DNA from: Acidimicrobiaceae bacterium
GTDB lineage: Bacteria; Actinomycetota; Acidimicrobiia; Acidimicrobiales; RAAP-2
NCBI GenBank assembly: GCA_003152015.1
Contig: PLZF01000105.1
Span: 1-64,000, forward strand
Length of the DNA: 64,000 nt
Direction: 5' to 3'
In this document: positions 1-7,821 of the stretch, in pieces
Layout: every line of letters begins with the position of its first letter
Numbering within the stretch: the first letter of the stretch is position 1
Notes under the pieces: model-generated
Seen by the model: the letters and a program-made list of their open reading frames with translations, nothing else
The model's database searches: none
What the model was told of the DNA's origin: nothing
Translations under genes and position numbers: made by a program

Positions 1-2105
1 CCGTGGAAGCCTGCGTCGCCGAAGGAGAAGATGCCGCCGTCGGAGGCCACCAGCCAGTAGCCGTTGCCGGTGGCATCGGCAGCCATGCCGACGATGGGGT
101 GGGCGGTAGTGATCGGGGTCGCTACCGTCAGGGCGTCGCCGCAGGCCACCACCTGGCCGGCGAAGTTGGCAATCCAGTAGCCAGTGCCGCCAGCTGAGGC
201 GGCGGTGCCCACCACCGTCCCCGGCGCCAGCGCTTGGCTACAGCCGACCGGTGGCGTGGCCAGGTTGGGGTCGGCCGCCGGCGCCCCGAGGAGGATCCCC
301 ATCAGGGCGGTGAACTCGCTGGCCAGGGATCGGTCGACGGCCGGGGACCCCGGTGCGCCCAGGGCGGCGACGTACGCATCGAGCTGGGCCCGGGCCTGGG
401 GCTCGGCCAGGGGGGCCAGCGACGGGGTGGCCTGGGTGGGCGGTGGTGGGGACCCGGTGCCGTCGAAGGTCGGGTTCGAAGTGAGCAGGGCCAGCCGTGC
501 GGTGTCGAGCGGCCCGTTCTGGGACAGGGTGCCCCCGGACGGCACCGGGGGGCTGTAGACGCCCCAGCCGTTGGGGCATGGCCCGGTCGGTGCCCCGCAG
601 TTCTCCTTCCACGTCCAGAAGACGGTCCCCACCTCGGCCTGGCGCTGAGCGGCGACCATCCCGGCGAGGATCGTTCCGTCGCTCGATGGGGCGTCGCCGA
701 ACTCGGTCACCAGCAGCGCCGCCCCGTAGGCTGCGGCCTCCGACTCGGCGGTGGCGTAGCCGTAGGAGTACGACGGCGGGTACTGCGGCCCCGATGGCGA
801 GGCACCGCCGAGCAAGGTGTCGAGGGTGAAGACGTGGGTGTAGACGTGGGGGGCGAAGACCAGGTCGGGGTACTGGCTGAAGGGATGCCCGGGCGGGGCG
901 GGCAGCGACAGCTGGGGGGCGAAGTCGACCAGGTTGCTGTACCCGGTGGGCTCGAAGAGCACCATCTGCCCGGTGATCGGCGTGGGTCCGGGCGGGTAGG
1001 CGCACGGATCGACCTCGGAAGGGACCTGCGGCACCACCGTCCGGTCGAGGGCGGCCTGGGCGGCGGTACCCGAAGGGTCGGAGGCCGGGCAGGTCGGCTT
1101 GTCGTCACGCACGCCGGTCAGCGCTTCGATGGCCCGCTCGGTGAAGGGCAGGAGCTGCTGGTCGGAGAAGTTGTAGAGATTGGTGAACGGCAGGGATGCC
1201 GAGCTACCCGGCTGCGGTTCGTTCATCACCTCGTAGCCGAGGACGGCCGGGTTGCCGGCGAAGCGAGTGGCCAGTGCCTCGAGCGCCCCGAGGTAGTGGT
1301 CCTGAAGGCCGGTGCCGGGCGCTTCACCCTGGGGGCCCGGAACCGTTCGGTTGTCCCAGAAGTTCAGGAACGCCTCCGACTCCGCCAGGTTGACCCCGTC
1401 GAGAGTGCAGCTCGGCTTGCCGTCGGTGAACACCGCCCAGGCGGGGGCGCCGTCCTGACCGTCGCCGGGGCTGCAGCCGGACGGTGCCGGTTGCTGGGGC
1501 ACCGAGGCGTCGGCCGGCGAGGTGAGGAAGCGCGAGTAGTTGTCCTGATGCATGTCGAGGATCACCCTGATCCCCTGCTGGCCGGCCCACCCGACCACCT
1601 GGGCGATCCGGTCGAGGAACGTCGTCGAGTAGGTGCCGGGGGTCGGCTCCAGCTCGCTCCAGTTGATGGTCAGCCGGACCAGGTTGAACCCGTCGGCCTG
1701 CATCTGGGTGAAGTCGTCCTGGCACACCGGTGGATCGGGGGCCAGCCCGTCGTTGGCCGGGCAGGTACCGGCATAGGAGGTCGGGTCGATCGGGTAGTGG
1801 GGCGTGGTGCCGGTGGCCCCGGTATAGGCCTGGTCCTCGAAGCCGCTGGCCGCCACCCCGCGCAGGATCACCCGCTGCCCGGCCGGGTCGGCCAGGTAGG
1901 GGACGGCCGCCGCCGAGCCGGAGGCGGCTCCGGTCGGGTGCACCACGTGCAGCGGTGGGAGCGGTGCCACCACCCGGCCGGTCGGTGCGGCTCCGGCCGT
2001 CGCATCGAAGCCCGGCACGACGAGCGGCAAGGTTGCCGCCAGCACGAAGCCGGCCATGACCAGTGCCCGCACAATCCCCCCGGATCTCTCCATGGGTCCG
2101 ATCAT
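1..2105 (-). CDS. Secreted GH5 glycoside hydrolase (endoglycoceramidase/cellulase-like) with C-terminal GYWL repeats, 3' end outside window
   Basis: The frame is open from an ATG at 2105 (alternative ATG at 2093) to the left edge, about 701 residues, so the C-terminus is missing. Residues ~11-32 are a hydrophobic signal peptide. A (beta/alpha)8 catalytic domain follows. DMHQDNYSR lies at ~residue 180. NEPQPG near residue 294 carries the acid/base Glu, and LLVTEFGD near residue 467 carries the nucleophile Glu. The HQD.YS signature is typical of endoglycoceramidase-like GH5 enzymes, so the substrate may be a glycolipid or beta-glucan; this is inference. From about residue 630 the chain enters repeats of the type NGYWLVASDGGIFSFGDA, the same unit as in the genes at 3602 and 48772. 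The protein is probably exported and held at or near the cell surface. No strong ribosome binding site is visible at either start. Confidence 0.85.
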   Translation of the reverse strand, partial: MIGPMERSGGIVRALVMAGFVLAATLPLVVPGFDATAGAAPTGRVVAPLPPLHVVHPTGAASGSAAAVPYLADPAGQRVILRGVAASGFEDQAYTGATGTTPHYPIDPTSYAGTCPANDGLAPDPPVCQDDFTQMQADGFNLVRLTINWSELEPTPGTYSTTFLDRIAQVVGWAGQQGIRVILDMHQDNYSRFLTSPADASVPQQPAPSGCSPGDGQDGAPAWAVFTDGKPSCTLDGVNLAESEAFLNFWDNRTVPGPQGEAPGTGLQDHYLGALEALATRFAGNPAVLGYEVMNEPQPGSSASLPFTNLYNFSDQQLLPFTERAIEALTGVRDDKPTCPASDPSGTAAQAALDRTVVPQVPSEVDPCAYPPGPTPITGQMVLFEPTGYSNLVDFAPQLSLPAPPGHPFSQYPDLVFAPHVYTHVFTLDTLLGGASPSGPQYPPSYSYGYATAESEAAAYGAALLVTEFGDAPSSDGTILAGMVAAQRQAEVGTVFWTWKENCGAPTGPCPNGWGVYSPPVPSGGTLSQNGPLDTARLALLTSNPTFDGTGSPPPPTQATPSLAPLAEPQARAQLDAYVAALGAPGSPAVDRSLASEFTALMGILLGAPAADPNLATPPVGCSQALAPGTVVGTAASAGGTGYWIANFAGQVVACGDALTVATPITTAHPIVGMAADATGNGYWLVASDGGIFSFGDAGFH

Positions 2106-2221
2106 AATGAAGCCGCCGCTCCGCCACCGGCCGACCGGGGCCTGTGTCCGGACAGCCGCCCGGAGAGTCCGGTGCGGATGCACGGTGCCGTCCCCAGGCC
2201 GATCTCGACCCCGGGGGTCGG

Positions 2222-2761
2222 TCAATCTCCTCCGAGGTCCCGGCCGTACCGGTAGTCGGTGACCACCTGCCCGCCGAACTCCTGCGAGCGGACGCCTTCC
2301 ACCACCGACCAGCCCAGACGCTGGTAGAAGCCCCGGGCACGATGGTTGGTGCCGAGCACCCACAGTGTTGCCCGGTCGAAGCCGTCAGCGGCCAGCCGGT
2401 GGCACGCGTGCCCCATCGACGCCCGGCCCGCACCGGAGCCCCAGCGGTCGGGACCGACGTAGAGGGTGGTGATCTCACCGGTGGAGGCTCCGACGTCGGC
2501 ATCGACGGAGGGACCGGAGGCGACGAAGCCGACCAGCTCGGCCTCTACCTCGGCAACCACCATCCGACCTGCGGCGCCGTCCCCGAGGTAGGCCTCCCAG
2601 GTGGCAACCCGCTCGTCGACCGACAGTGTGTCGAGGTAGTGGTCGGGCAGGTGACCGCGGTACGCGACCTGCCAGCTGACCACGTGGAGGGCGGCCACCG
2701 CCCGGGCATCGGCTGGGTAGGCGTCCCGCAAGCTCGGCCGGTCCGGTGCGGGTCCGTTCAC
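2222..2761 (-). CDS. GNAT family N-acetyltransferase
   Basis: This 179-residue protein is a single GNAT fold that transfers an acyl group from acyl-CoA to an amine. It has an N-terminal strand (SLRDAYPADARAVAALH), a central strand ITTLYVGPDRWGSGAG containing the pyrophosphate-binding Q/R-x-x-G-x-G/A loop as RWGSGAG, and a C-terminal FYQRLGW motif. All are diagnostic of the family. The length is normal for a one-domain member. The substrate cannot be read from the sequence. It ends about 115 bases downstream of the glycosidase start on the same strand. The pseudogene at 2771 lies immediately upstream on the same strand with a gap of only 9 bases, so the original promoter arrangement may have been disturbed. 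Confidence 0.85.
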   Translation of the reverse strand: MNGPAPDRPSLRDAYPADARAVAALHVVSWQVAYRGHLPDHYLDTLSVDERVATWEAYLGDGAAGRMVVAEVEAELVGFVASGPSVDADVGASTGEITTLYVGPDRWGSGAGRASMGHACHRLAADGFDRATLWVLGTNHRARGFYQRLGWSVVEGVRSQEFGGQVVTDYRYGRDLGGD

Positions 2762-2770
2762 CGGAAGCGG

Positions 2771-3424
2771 CTACTCCCCGATGGGATGCACGTCGGAAGC
2801 TGCGCCCACCCGGAGGGCCTCCGCCCGGATGGCCGCCAGCATCACCGGGTCGGCGCTGTCGGCGTTGCCCTCGGCAATGGCGAGGAACTGGGCCGGCGCC
2901 ACCTCGATGAACAGGCCGTCGGCCTCGGCGGTCAACGTGTCTCCGTGGTAGATGCCGGCCCACGAGAAGATCTTCCGTCCCTCGCGGCGCTGGCATCGCG
3001 CCTCGAGTCGGAGATCGGTCCGGAGCGGTGTCGGCTTCCGGTAGCGCACGGTCAGGGTGCCGGTCATCCCGGGGTTCCCGGCCGCCAGGTTGGCAGCTCC
3101 CAGCAGCTCGTCGAACGTCTCGGCGATGACGACCCTGCCCGAAAGGGCAAGGGGTGCGAGCAGCGCCTCGCTCAAGGAATCGAGTTGTCGGACGTGACCA
3201 AAGGTGAAGGCCCGCAAGAAGGTGCCCAACGTCAAGGGTGCCATCACGCCATGTCCGAGGACTCGACCGGTCGCACCCGAGCGCAATACGTCACAGTCGT
3301 CGATACAGTCCGCTCCGGCCATCATGGCGTGGACCAAGGTCAGCACCTTGCGCCCGGGTGTCGCGTGACCGGGCACGCCACCAAGGTCGATCAGCTCATT
3401 GGCCAGCTTGAAGGTACCTGCTTC
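2771..3424 (-). pseudogene. Chimeric pseudogene: IS1380-type transposase N-terminal piece joined in frame to the C-terminal part of a PaaI-type hotdog thioesterase
   Basis: The open frame (longest ATG/GTG form from 3376, 201 residues) reads as two unrelated families. Residues 1-73 contain GRKVLTLVHAMMAGADCIDD, the RSGAT segment and LGTFLRAFTFGHVRQLD, the hallmark N-terminal region of IS1380-like DDE transposases. The same frame continues upstream to about 3424 as ELIDLGGVPGHATPG, so the transposase also lost its own start. From about residue 80 the chain is hotdog thioesterase: TFDELLGAANLAAGNPGMTG, TLTVRYRKPTP and AEADGLFIEV. The N-terminal part of that domain, including the usual HGG motif, is absent. 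The junction lies near 3136-3158. The transposase has no catalytic residues left and the thioesterase lacks part of its active site. It is probably a dead deletion product, although it could be translated. Confidence 0.75.
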
Positions 3425-3601
3425 GCTCGCCCACCTGGAGCAGAACTTGGGCGCATCGCAGATCGAGCTCGACGATGAGACCCGCGAGGTCCGCGAGGCC
3501 CTCGAGGCCCTCGAGGACCTCGGCGCGGATAGGCCTGACGGCCCCGCTTTGAGTCAGAACGGAATGTTTGTGACACGGTCGGCCGCCAGTCCGGCCTCTG
3601 C

Positions 3602-5323
3602 TCAGTCCCCCCCGAAGTAGCCCGCATTGTAGGAGAACACCTGGCCGGCTGCGTCAACCAGCCAGTATCCCGGCGAGGAGCTGGTCTGATTGGAGGCCAT
3701 GCCCACCACGGGGGTAGCCGGAGGAGTGGTTCCGGTCGAGCCGTGGAAGGCGGCGTCCCCGAAGGCGAAGATCCCGCCGTCGGAGGCCACCAGCCAATAA
3801 CCCTTGCCGTCTGCAGTCGGGGCCATGCCATTTACCGGTTTGTTGAGGGCGATCGCCCCGGTGGAGCCGTAGAAGTGGGCGTCGCCGAAGGAGAAGATTC
3901 CGCCGTCGGTGGCCACCAGCCAGTACCCACCTCCGTCGGTGGTGGCGATCCCCACCACCGGCTTGTTCAAGTGGGCTCCTCCCATAGAGCCCAAGAAGGT
4001 GGCGTCGCCGAAGGCGAAAATGCCCCCATCAGAGGCAACTAACCAGTATCCCTTGCCGTCCTTGGTCGGAGCCAGGTCGACGACACGAGCATTGAGGCGT
4101 TGTCCGCCCATTGACCCGTAGAAGCTGGCGTCTCCGAAGGCGAACGTCCCACCGTCACCGGCCACCAGCCAATAACCCTTGCCGTCGGGTGTGGCCACAA
4201 TATGGGCGATCGGAGAGTTGAGGGCTTGGCCGGCCATCAAGCCAAAGGAGACGGCATCCCCGTGTGGCGACACACCACCCGCCGCATCGGCCAACCAGTA
4301 GCCACCACCATCAGGCGTTGCCGCCATCCCTACCACTGGTGCGCCCAAGGTCCCAACGGTGGCAGTGGGGGGCGGGGATGTCGTCGGAGCTCCCGGGACA
4401 TCCGTGCATCCAGGCAGGACCGTGTTGCCGGTGCCCACCCCGGCGTTGTAGGCGACCACACAAATCCGGTGGGGTGAGCCATCCAGGCCGACTTTGAAAT
4501 CGAAGCCGTGAGGTCCAACGTCACTGCGTGGGAGAGCAGCCGTTCCTATCGGGCCGGTCGGCGTGCCATCCACCAGCATCTGAACAGATACAGGGTTGTT
4601 TCCGGCGTTCGGGTCGGCAGCCCATCCCACCACTTCGACACCTCCACTGGTCCGCGCGGCAAGTTCGAGATTTCCCGAAGGGTTCCCCGACGGATCGGTG
4701 GCGACAAGATCGCGCACATGGATAAACCCGCTGAACGATGCTGTCGACAACCCGTAACGGATGTCGTACCCGCCAACAATGTTGGCGTTGTACTCTTCGA
4801 TATCGACCGTGCCGTTTGCCTCGACATTGGCAACCCAGGCCACGTGGCCCTCGCTCCCGTCGGCACCTCCGTTCGTTGCGTTCCAGGCAACCGATCCAAC
4901 CGCGGGGGAGTTGTCCACCGCAATGCCGACTGACCGTGCCGCCACTCCCCAGTTGCTGGCGTTTCCCCATTGCGGTCCTCCGTAGAAGTCGTTGAACGCG
5001 ACACCGTTGGTGTTATTGAGGCGCCAGGCGACAAATGATGTGCACTCTCGGTTATAGAACCTCCAAGGATCAATGACCGAGTCTATCGGCGCGTTTGCCA
5101 GGTTGGCTGGGTAGTCGTTGCCCAGAACAGCCGCGCCAGCTGTGGGTGAAGGGACGTTCATCTGGACGAGAGAAACGACCAACACAACCAGAAACAGACG
5201 GCTGAGGGCACGGACCCCCCATCCAGCCCGGTGGTGATCGGGTGATCTCGGGAAGGACACATATTCGGTGGAGTGATGTGCTTTCAACTTGGCGCGAATC
5301 CGCGCACTTGCCACTAGGGCCAT
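3602..5323 (-). CDS. Secreted CHAP-domain peptidoglycan hydrolase with six C-terminal GYWL repeats
   Basis: The preferred start (ATG 5323) gives 573 residues; an in-frame ATG at 5449 and a GTG at 5260 are alternatives. A hydrophobic segment LSRLFLVVLVVSLVQ followed by SPTAGAA is the export signal. The next ~130 residues are a CHAP amidase/endopeptidase domain. The catalytic Cys sits in FYNRECTSFVAW, the His in SEGHVAWVAN, and an acidic/Asn segment follows (DIEEYNAN). Such domains cut peptide bonds in peptidoglycan. After an Ig-like linker come six GYWL(V/A) repeats of about 42 residues, each ending in a GDA.F.GS-type segment. They match the glycosidase at the left edge and the collagen-like protein at 48772. 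The repeats may fold as a propeller or bind the wall; no function is established here. The gene is divergent from the sigma factor at 5684. Confidence 0.85.
   Translation of the reverse strand: MALVASARIRAKLKAHHSTEYVSFPRSPDHHRAGWGVRALSRLFLVVLVVSLVQMNVPSPTAGAAVLGNDYPANLANAPIDSVIDPWRFYNRECTSFVAWRLNNTNGVAFNDFYGGPQWGNASNWGVAARSVGIAVDNSPAVGSVAWNATNGGADGSEGHVAWVANVEANGTVDIEEYNANIVGGYDIRYGLSTASFSGFIHVRDLVATDPSGNPSGNLELAARTSGGVEVVGWAADPNAGNNPVSVQMLVDGTPTGPIGTAALPRSDVGPHGFDFKVGLDGSPHRICVVAYNAGVGTGNTVLPGCTDVPGAPTTSPPPTATVGTLGAPVVGMAATPDGGGYWLADAAGGVSPHGDAVSFGLMAGQALNSPIAHIVATPDGKGYWLVAGDGGTFAFGDASFYGSMGGQRLNARVVDLAPTKDGKGYWLVASDGGIFAFGDATFLGSMGGAHLNKPVVGIATTDGGGYWLVATDGGIFSFGDAHFYGSTGAIALNKPVNGMAPTADGKGYWLVASDGGIFAFGDAAFHGSTGTTPPATPVVGMASNQTSSSPGYWLVDAAGQVFSYNAGYFGGD
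3605..4306 (-). repeat. Tandem ~42-residue GYWL repeats at the DNA level
   Basis: Six copies of a ~126-bp unit lie in tandem within the CHAP hydrolase gene. The core of each copy encodes GYWLVASDGG, then (I/T)F(A/S)FGDA and a GS.G spacer. The middle copies are the most alike, and the first and last copies are more diverged (GYWLADAAGG, GYWLVDAAGQ). This pattern is expected when repeats expand from the centre. The first 70 bases of the window carry a near match to one unit. Confidence 0.8.
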
Positions 5324-5490
5324 GCCGTCTTCTACCACGTGCCACCCCGCGGTTGCGGGATGAAGAACGCGAAATGATTGAGTGGGTACCCGCGACCAGT
5401 CACAAACGGTCGCTGCGAGGTCCAGCTTCGACCGCCGCTTCGAGCACATAGTTATTCGGTTCGTCGGAAACGGCGGCGAGGCGGTTGTCG

Positions 5491-5507
5491 GTGATCTCTG
5501 AGATCAC
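5491..5507. promoter_or_regulatory. 17-bp palindrome between divergent CHAP hydrolase and ECF sigma factor genes
   Basis: The sequence GTGATCTC-T-GAGATCAC is a perfect inverted repeat with 8-bp arms around one central base. It sits in the 360-bp divergent region between the cell-wall hydrolase (minus strand) and the sigma factor operon (plus strand). Its symmetry and location suit a dimeric repressor site. No binding protein can be named from sequence alone. Confidence 0.4.
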
Positions 5508-5683
5508 GGGCCAGACCGTCGAACGGCTGGCCCTCCCCTACCTGATCTTGTAACGCCGTGTCCCATGCCGGCGACAGGCGCCATGTGAAGTCTGTCGATG
5601 TGCCGTTTGACCGCCGCATTCGACAACTTCTACGAGCATGTCAACCTTTGGGGACTCTCGTTCGTGAAGATAGGCAGAGACGT

Positions 5684-6151
5684 ATGGAATATGCCGCCGA
5701 GATTGAAAGTTTCGACGATGCCTTCGACCGCCTATTTCGAATTGCCTACCGTTCCGCCTACCGGCTCCTCGGCTCGCGGGAAGATGCCGAGGACGTGGCC
5801 ATCGACGCGCTCACTCGGGCCTCCCTCCACTGGCGAACGGTTCGTACCGAGCCGGCGCCGTGGGTTACAACCGTTTCGGCCAACCTTGCCATCGACATCT
5901 GGCGTCGGCGAAGACGGACACCGACCTACCAACCAGCCCAACCCGCCGACCCGTTCGACAGCCGGCGGATCGACCTGGTCCGGGCGCTGGAACGCCTACC
6001 GCGCCGTCAACGGGACACAGTTGTTCTCCGCTACTTCGCCGATCTCTCCGAATCGCAGACCGCACATGCTCTGGGCATTTCTACCGGAAGCGTCAAGCAG
6101 CACACGTCGCGGGCGATGGCCAGTCTCAAGCGGGAGTTGGGGGAACCATGA
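5684..6151 (+). CDS. ECF-type RNA polymerase sigma factor
   Basis: With the ATG at 5684, preceded by AGGCAGAG, the protein has 155 residues and a sigma-70 region 2/region 4 layout. Region 2 includes FDRLFRIAYRSAYRLLGSREDAEDVAIDAL, and region 2.4 ends in WVTTVSANLAIDIWRRRRR. Region 4 is the helix-turn-helix ALERLPRRQRDTVVLRYF...SESQTAHALGISTGSVKQHTSRA. There is no region 1.1 or 3, as is normal for ECF factors and SigE/SigM-like short members. It redirects RNA polymerase to stress or surface promoters. The stop codon overlaps the start of the next gene (ATGA at 6148), so the two are translationally coupled. An in-frame start at 5558 would add an unlikely leader. Confidence 0.9.
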   Translation: MEYAAEIESFDDAFDRLFRIAYRSAYRLLGSREDAEDVAIDALTRASLHWRTVRTEPAPWVTTVSANLAIDIWRRRRRTPTYQPAQPADPFDSRRIDLVRALERLPRRQRDTVVLRYFADLSESQTAHALGISTGSVKQHTSRAMASLKRELGEP

Positions 6152-6948
6152 CCCTCGCCCGTGGTCCTGCCATGTTTGACGACCTCGATGACCCGTCCCC
6201 CCCGGTGCCGGCTCCGACACATCGACTCGAAGTGGACCGGCGTATCCGGCGTATCCGGCACCAACGGCGGGCAATGATCGGCGGTCTGGCGGTGGCCATC
6301 ATGTTCGGAGGCACATTCACCGCCATCAACGTCAGGAGCTCGGTGCCGGTCAAAAGCGCACTGAAGTCCACCCGATCCGCCCCTCACAACCAGATGTCCT
6401 GGCCATCGGTTAGCGCTACACCTGATCTCAGCCAAGCACAACGAGGATTGTCCACATTAGGTCCGTCGGGCGGAACGACCGCGTCGGGCGCATCAGGAGA
6501 CTCGGCATCCCGAGCTACGTCGGCACCGGCACCGGCAGCGGCAGCGGCACCGGCGCCGTGCCCGGCTCACTCGCCCAATCCATCGTGGCAGAACGGCCGC
6601 TACTGCGGACCGGCCCCACGCGCCGGGAACGGCAGTGGTCCCGACGGGCTTTGCTCGGGCCGCGAAACGACCCCTCCATGTGGCCCGGGTGTGGTGGTTG
6701 ACAAGTACTACTCCTACACGCTCCCCGAGCGGTGCGATGGGCGGATCACCTTCGGCGGGCGCCTCTGGGACTCGGAACTGCCCCCACCAGCCAACGGCCC
6801 CGATCTGTGGGTGTGGATGCGGCTCGGTCCCGGCGGTGAATTGCGATTCATCAGTCCGGAAGGAACTGTCGGGTTCACCCCTGACAAGGGGCAGCCCCCG
6901 CCGAGTTGCGACGGCACCCCATTGTCCACCCCATCCTCGACTGGTTAA
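6148..6948 (+). CDS. Single-pass membrane protein coupled to the ECF sigma factor (possible anti-sigma or sensor protein)
   Basis: This 266-residue protein starts in the ATGA overlap with the sigma factor. Residues 1-40 are polar and Arg-rich (DRRIRRIRHQRRA). Residues ~42-60 form one transmembrane helix (MIGGLAVAIMFGGTFTA), followed by a long Ser/Ala/Pro-rich stretch. The extracellular C-terminal domain has paired Cys residues and many aromatics. The position is typical of an anti-sigma factor, but the usual HxxxCxxC zinc finger is absent and the cytoplasmic part is very short. An anti-sigma role is therefore only inferred from context. No family could be assigned to the outer domain. Confidence 0.7.
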   Translation: MTLARGPAMFDDLDDPSPPVPAPTHRLEVDRRIRRIRHQRRAMIGGLAVAIMFGGTFTAINVRSSVPVKSALKSTRSAPHNQMSWPSVSATPDLSQAQRGLSTLGPSGGTTASGASGDSASRATSAPAPAAAAAPAPCPAHSPNPSWQNGRYCGPAPRAGNGSGPDGLCSGRETTPPCGPGVVVDKYYSYTLPERCDGRITFGGRLWDSELPPPANGPDLWVWMRLGPGGELRFISPEGTVGFTPDKGQPPPSCDGTPLSTPSSTG

Positions 6949-7001
6949 CCAGTCCGCCTGGCATCCCCGCTGACGTCAACCCACTACCGCAGGAGAGCTC
7001 C

Positions 7002-7793
7002 ATGAGACACATCATCCCGAACCGACGACGGTTGTTCACCACCATCGGTCCCCTGGCCCTGGCCGGCATCGCCGGCATCGCACTGTCGGCCTGCACCAAC
7101 TCGGGCGCCAGTGCGGCGACACCCACTCCGACATGTGGGAGTACCGCGCCCAAGCTCACCGTGCAAGCGTCGGGTAACGCAACAGCTACGCCGAACCTGC
7201 TCACCCTCGATATCGGAGTCGACGTTTCCGATCCCACCGCGTCGGCCGCTCTCTCCGACGCCAACGACAAAGCGACGGCACTGTCGAATACGCTCCAACT
7301 GGTCGGGGTATCGAAAGCCGATATCCAAACAACGAACTTCTCCATACAGCCGAATTTCGCCACCAATGGCACCATCACCGGCTACCAGGTCACGAACTCG
7401 GTGCACGTGAAGTTGCACAACCTGTCCGCTTCGGGCGCGGTGATCGACGCTGCCGCCCGTTCGGCGGGCAATGCCATCCGCATCAACGGGCTGACGTTCT
7501 CAGTGGACGACACCACCACGGTGGACGGCACCGCCCGTGCCGACGGCATCCAGGTGGCCTCCGACCACGCCCGTTCGATGGCCAGCGCCGCAGGGGAATC
7601 GATCAGTGGGGTGTGCTCGATCACCGACTCCACCACCAACTATCCCATTACGAGTTCATTTGACCAGGCCTCGGCCGGAGCGGGTGCGCTATCAGCAAGT
7701 CAGGTTCCCGTACAACCCGGAACCCAGCAGACCACTGCGCAGGTCACCGTGGTCTATGCACTCACCCGATCCACGGCCAGCCACAAGGGATAA
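7002..7793 (+). CDS. SIMPL-domain (DUF541) lipoprotein
   Basis: The ATG at 7002 follows a clear AGGAGAG at 6991. The 263-residue product begins with RRLFTTIGPLALAGIAGIALSAC, a signal peptide ending in a lipobox (LSAC), so the mature protein is lipid-anchored at Cys30. The rest is a SIMPL domain. It starts with LTVQASGNATATPNLLTLDIGV, shows the DANDKATALSNTL helix, and has the GYQVTNSVHVKLHNL segment seen in YggE/BP26-like proteins. These form ring-like oligomers in the envelope and have been linked to oxidative stress tolerance in other bacteria. It may belong to the same transcript as the sigma factor, although a 53-base gap separates it from the membrane protein. Confidence 0.85.
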   Translation: MRHIIPNRRRLFTTIGPLALAGIAGIALSACTNSGASAATPTPTCGSTAPKLTVQASGNATATPNLLTLDIGVDVSDPTASAALSDANDKATALSNTLQLVGVSKADIQTTNFSIQPNFATNGTITGYQVTNSVHVKLHNLSASGAVIDAAARSAGNAIRINGLTFSVDDTTTVDGTARADGIQVASDHARSMASAAGESISGVCSITDSTTNYPITSSFDQASAGAGALSASQVPVQPGTQQTTAQVTVVYALTRSTASHKG

Positions 7794-7821
7794 ATCCTCT
7801 CCCTCGGGCGCACCTTCAGAC

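Noticed and set aside
234-2255. A 673-codon plus-strand open frame opposite the GH5 gene
   Set aside because: Its translation is Gly/Arg-rich with no family match. The minus strand encodes a clear GH5 enzyme over the same bases. It is a by-product of high GC content.
3487-3525. Short GAGGCCCTC-like tandem repeats encoding GPR triplets on the minus strand
   Set aside because: Only four imperfect units in a decayed region. No collagen-like gene is built from them and no start or signal peptide is present.
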